From: Sphingomonas sp. Leaf34
Lineage (GTDB): Bacteria > Pseudomonadota > Alphaproteobacteria > Sphingomonadales > Sphingomonadaceae
Assembly (NCBI RefSeq): GCF_001421805.1
Contig: NZ_LMLC01000004.1
Location: 1 to 64,000 of the forward strand
Reading direction: 5' to 3'
DNA length: 64,000 nt
The notes below the pieces were generated by a model. It saw nothing but the letters and a program-made list of their open reading frames with translations, was not told where the DNA came from and did no database searches. How positions within the stretch are numbered: the first letter of the stretch is position 1; each line of letters starts with the position of its first letter. Shown here one piece after another: positions 62,692-64,000 of this stretch. The position numbers and the translations under genes are program-made.

Positions 62692-63119
62692 TCGTCTTCG
62701 ACCTTAAATGCGGCGGCGGTCATGTGTTCGAGGCACGGTTCGCGTCGAGCGGCGCCTATGAGGATCAGCGCCGGGCGGGGCAGGTTCGATGCCCAGTGTG
62801 CGACGATTGCGAAATCGGCAAGGCGGTGATGGCGCCCGCCATTGCCGGCAAGGGCAACCGCAAGCCCGATGCACCGACGCCGGATGCGATCAAGTCGCTG
62901 ATGACCGAACTTGCGCATCAGCAGGCCGAGGCGTTGAAAGTGTCCGAGTGGGTCGGCACCGCATTCGCCGATCGCGCCCGTGCGATGCATCTCGGCGAGG
63001 AGCGACATGCCACCATTCACGGCCAGACCAGTCTTGCGGAGGCCAAGGCGCTGGTCGCAGAGGGCGTACCCGTCGCACCGCTCCTGATGCCCATGACACC
63101 GCCCGAAAAGCTGAACTGA
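62688..63119 (+). CDS. DUF1178 family protein
   Basis: The 143-aa protein starts 'MIVFDLKCGGGHVFEARFAS' and has 'GQVRCPVCDD' (a probable zinc knuckle with the first Cys), a helical middle 'DAIKSLMTELAHQQAEALKV' and 'GEERHATIHGQTSLAEAKAL', the DUF1178 pattern. Function unknown; the family regularly follows the glutaredoxin-nitrilase pair in alphaproteobacteria. Translation is coupled to the nitrilase by a four-base overlap. Confidence 0.93.
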   Translation: MIVFDLKCGGGHVFEARFASSGAYEDQRRAGQVRCPVCDDCEIGKAVMAPAIAGKGNRKPDAPTPDAIKSLMTELAHQQAEALKVSEWVGTAFADRARAMHLGEERHATIHGQTSLAEAKALVAEGVPVAPLLMPMTPPEKLN

Positions 63120-63165
63120 GATATCGCACCGTAGCGCGAGGCATCCGCGACTGCGCGGTAGAAGC

Positions 63166-63242
63166 TGGTGCCCCCGGCGAGATTTGAACACGCGGCCTAC
63201 GGTTTAGGAAACCGTCGCTCTATCCGGCTGAGCTACGGGGGC
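63166..63242 (-). tRNA. tRNA-Arg (anticodon CCT)
   Basis: The 77-nt minus-strand cloverleaf begins GCCCCCGTAGCTCAGCCGGA, has anticodon CCT in a TTCCTAA loop on an ACGGT/ACCGT stem, T-arm GTGTTCAAATC and acceptor CGGGGGC-A with an encoded CCA at 63166-63168. It reads the AGG arginine codon, rare in this GC-rich genome. No integrase or duplicated 3' end is seen beside it. Confidence 0.93.
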
Positions 63243-63406
63243 ATCGGGTCGCGCAATACCGCGGTCGTTGACGACGATCAAGCGCGCGGCGTTCGCGCAG
63301 ACGTCCGGCCGGATATGATCTGCTCAACAGGGCCGGATGGACCTAGTATCAAGGGCGGCGGGTATCGCGTGAATCCCCGCCGCCGCTTGTCGTGCAGTGC
63401 TAGCTG

Positions 63407-63667
63407 TTAGGCCTTGACGTGCTGCGAGATGTACTTGTTCATCTCGAACATCGTGCACTTGTCACGCCCGAAGACCTTCTTCAGCTTCTCGTCCGCGAGG
63501 ATCTCGCGCTTGTTCTCAGGGTTCTGGAGGTTGTGCGCCTTGATGTAGACCCACACCTTGCTGATCACTTCGCTGCGCGGCAGCTTGTCGTTGCCGACGA
63601 TCTCGCCGAGCTCGGGAGAGGGCTGAACGGGGGCGTGGATGCCGCCGGTCTTGGGAGCTGTAGCCAT
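63407..63667 (-). CDS. SWIB/MDM2-domain protein
   Basis: The 86-aa protein starts at ATG 63667 (GGAAGGA six bases upstream; a second ATG at 63673 abuts that site) and is nearly all one SWIB domain: 'LGEIVGNDKLPRSEVISKVW', 'VYIKAHNLQNPENKREILAD', 'EKLKKVFGRDKCTMFEMNKY'. Such stand-alone SWIB proteins occur in chlamydiae, sphingomonads and some other bacteria, where they are thought to act on DNA or chromatin-like structure. A DUF2945 gene lies 47 bases upstream on the same strand. Confidence 0.93.
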   Translation of the reverse strand: MATAPKTGGIHAPVQPSPELGEIVGNDKLPRSEVISKVWVYIKAHNLQNPENKREILADEKLKKVFGRDKCTMFEMNKYISQHVKA

Positions 63668-63714
63668 AAGCATTCCTTCCTGTTGCGCGCGTGCGTTTGG
63701 CACTGCGCGCGTGG

Positions 63715-63918
63715 TCACGCCTTGGTGAGCGCGTCCGCCTTGTGCGCTGCCTTGCCGCCCTTGTCACTCTTTACGATGAACTGCGGGTCCTCCTTGGAGG
63801 CCCTGACGGTGTGGCCCTTGATCTTCGTGTCGCTGGTCTGTTTCTTTTCGACGGTGCCGTGCGCCTCGCCGCCGTGCGATTTCCAGGTGACCTCGTCGCC
63901 CTTCTTTGGATCCTTCAT
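63715..63918 (-). CDS. DUF2945 (HVA1/Tudor-like) small protein
   Basis: The 67-aa lysine-rich protein starts at ATG 63918 with AAGGAGA upstream and reads 'MKDPKKGDEVTWKSHGGEAH', 'GTVEKKQTSDTKIKGHTVRA' and 'SKEDPQFIVKSDKGGKAAHK'. This is the DUF2945/hypervirulence-associated Tudor-like pattern, a small beta-barrel. Its basic charge suggests nucleic-acid binding, but no function is established. It is probably co-transcribed with the SWIB gene. Confidence 0.88.
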   Translation of the reverse strand: MKDPKKGDEVTWKSHGGEAHGTVEKKQTSDTKIKGHTVRASKEDPQFIVKSDKGGKAAHKADALTKA

Positions 63919-64000
63919 CGTCGCATCTCCTTGATTTGCAACGATCAAGCGCCGGAAGGCGGGTTTGGTTGCATGTCGCGCGGGTTGCAGACGGGCGGCC

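Noticed and set aside
63166..63242. tRNA-Arg(CCT) as an island boundary
   Set aside because: Genes on both sides have ordinary composition and no direct repeat of the tRNA end was seen.

Overview
The window looks like part of the chromosome of a Sphingomonas-type alphaproteobacterium (Sphingomonadaceae). The grounds are the GC-rich coding, two large TonB-dependent receptors with 'ITVTG/IVVTG' TonB-box-like starts inside sugar loci, and families common in this group (UPF0262, DUF1178, DUF2849, DUF934, TamA/TamB). Short inverted repeats are scattered between genes. No integrase, transposase, CRISPR array or rRNA was seen, and codon use is even apart from a few intergenic remnants and one lower-GC hypothetical gene.

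Left part (1-23 kb). A tRNA-fMet with its terminator and a PAS/LuxR regulator are followed by two carbohydrate-utilisation loci, both on the minus strand. The first (8443 to 2241) encodes a TonB-dependent receptor, a secreted GH89 alpha-N-acetylglucosaminidase and an overlapping membrane acetyltransferase of the HGSNAT/NagX family. These last two are homologues of two consecutive enzymes of lysosomal heparan sulfate breakdown. The second (21658 to 9233) encodes a GH31 glycosidase, a GPH-type sugar symporter, a secreted clan-A glycosidase with three CBM-like modules, a second TonB-dependent receptor and a secreted GH2 beta-galactosidase-like enzyme. A divergent LacI-family repressor faces a double palindromic operator.

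Middle (23-45 kb). This is mostly housekeeping: dCTP deaminase, cytidine deaminase, a GH25-like protein lacking the usual catalytic Glu, UPF0262, DnaB helicase, and a tightly overlapping sulfate-assimilation operon (SUMT, DUF2849, sulfite reductase, DUF934, APS reductase). Then come AstD, SelO, an alpha/beta hydrolase, an SDR, a GH130-like protein, a GT4 glycosyltransferase, an FMN oxidoreductase, a LysE exporter, small envelope proteins, a 2-hydroxyacid dehydrogenase, an SH3 protein and a Baeyer-Villiger-type flavin monooxygenase. A tandem 28-bp repeat separates the last two.

Right part (45-64 kb). TamA/TamB, a prepilin-peptidase-like operon and a thiolase are followed by a candidate micro-ORF divergent from a signalling cluster (degenerate GGDEF-EAL, TPR sensor histidine kinase, single-domain receiver). 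After these come an NDUFAF5/BioC-like methyltransferase, ComF, glutaredoxin 3, a Nit-type amidohydrolase, DUF1178, tRNA-Arg(CCT), a SWIB-domain protein and a small DUF2945 protein.

Starts were re-chosen by eye where the longest open frame overshot. Functional calls rest on motifs and family resemblance recognised in translation, not on searches.
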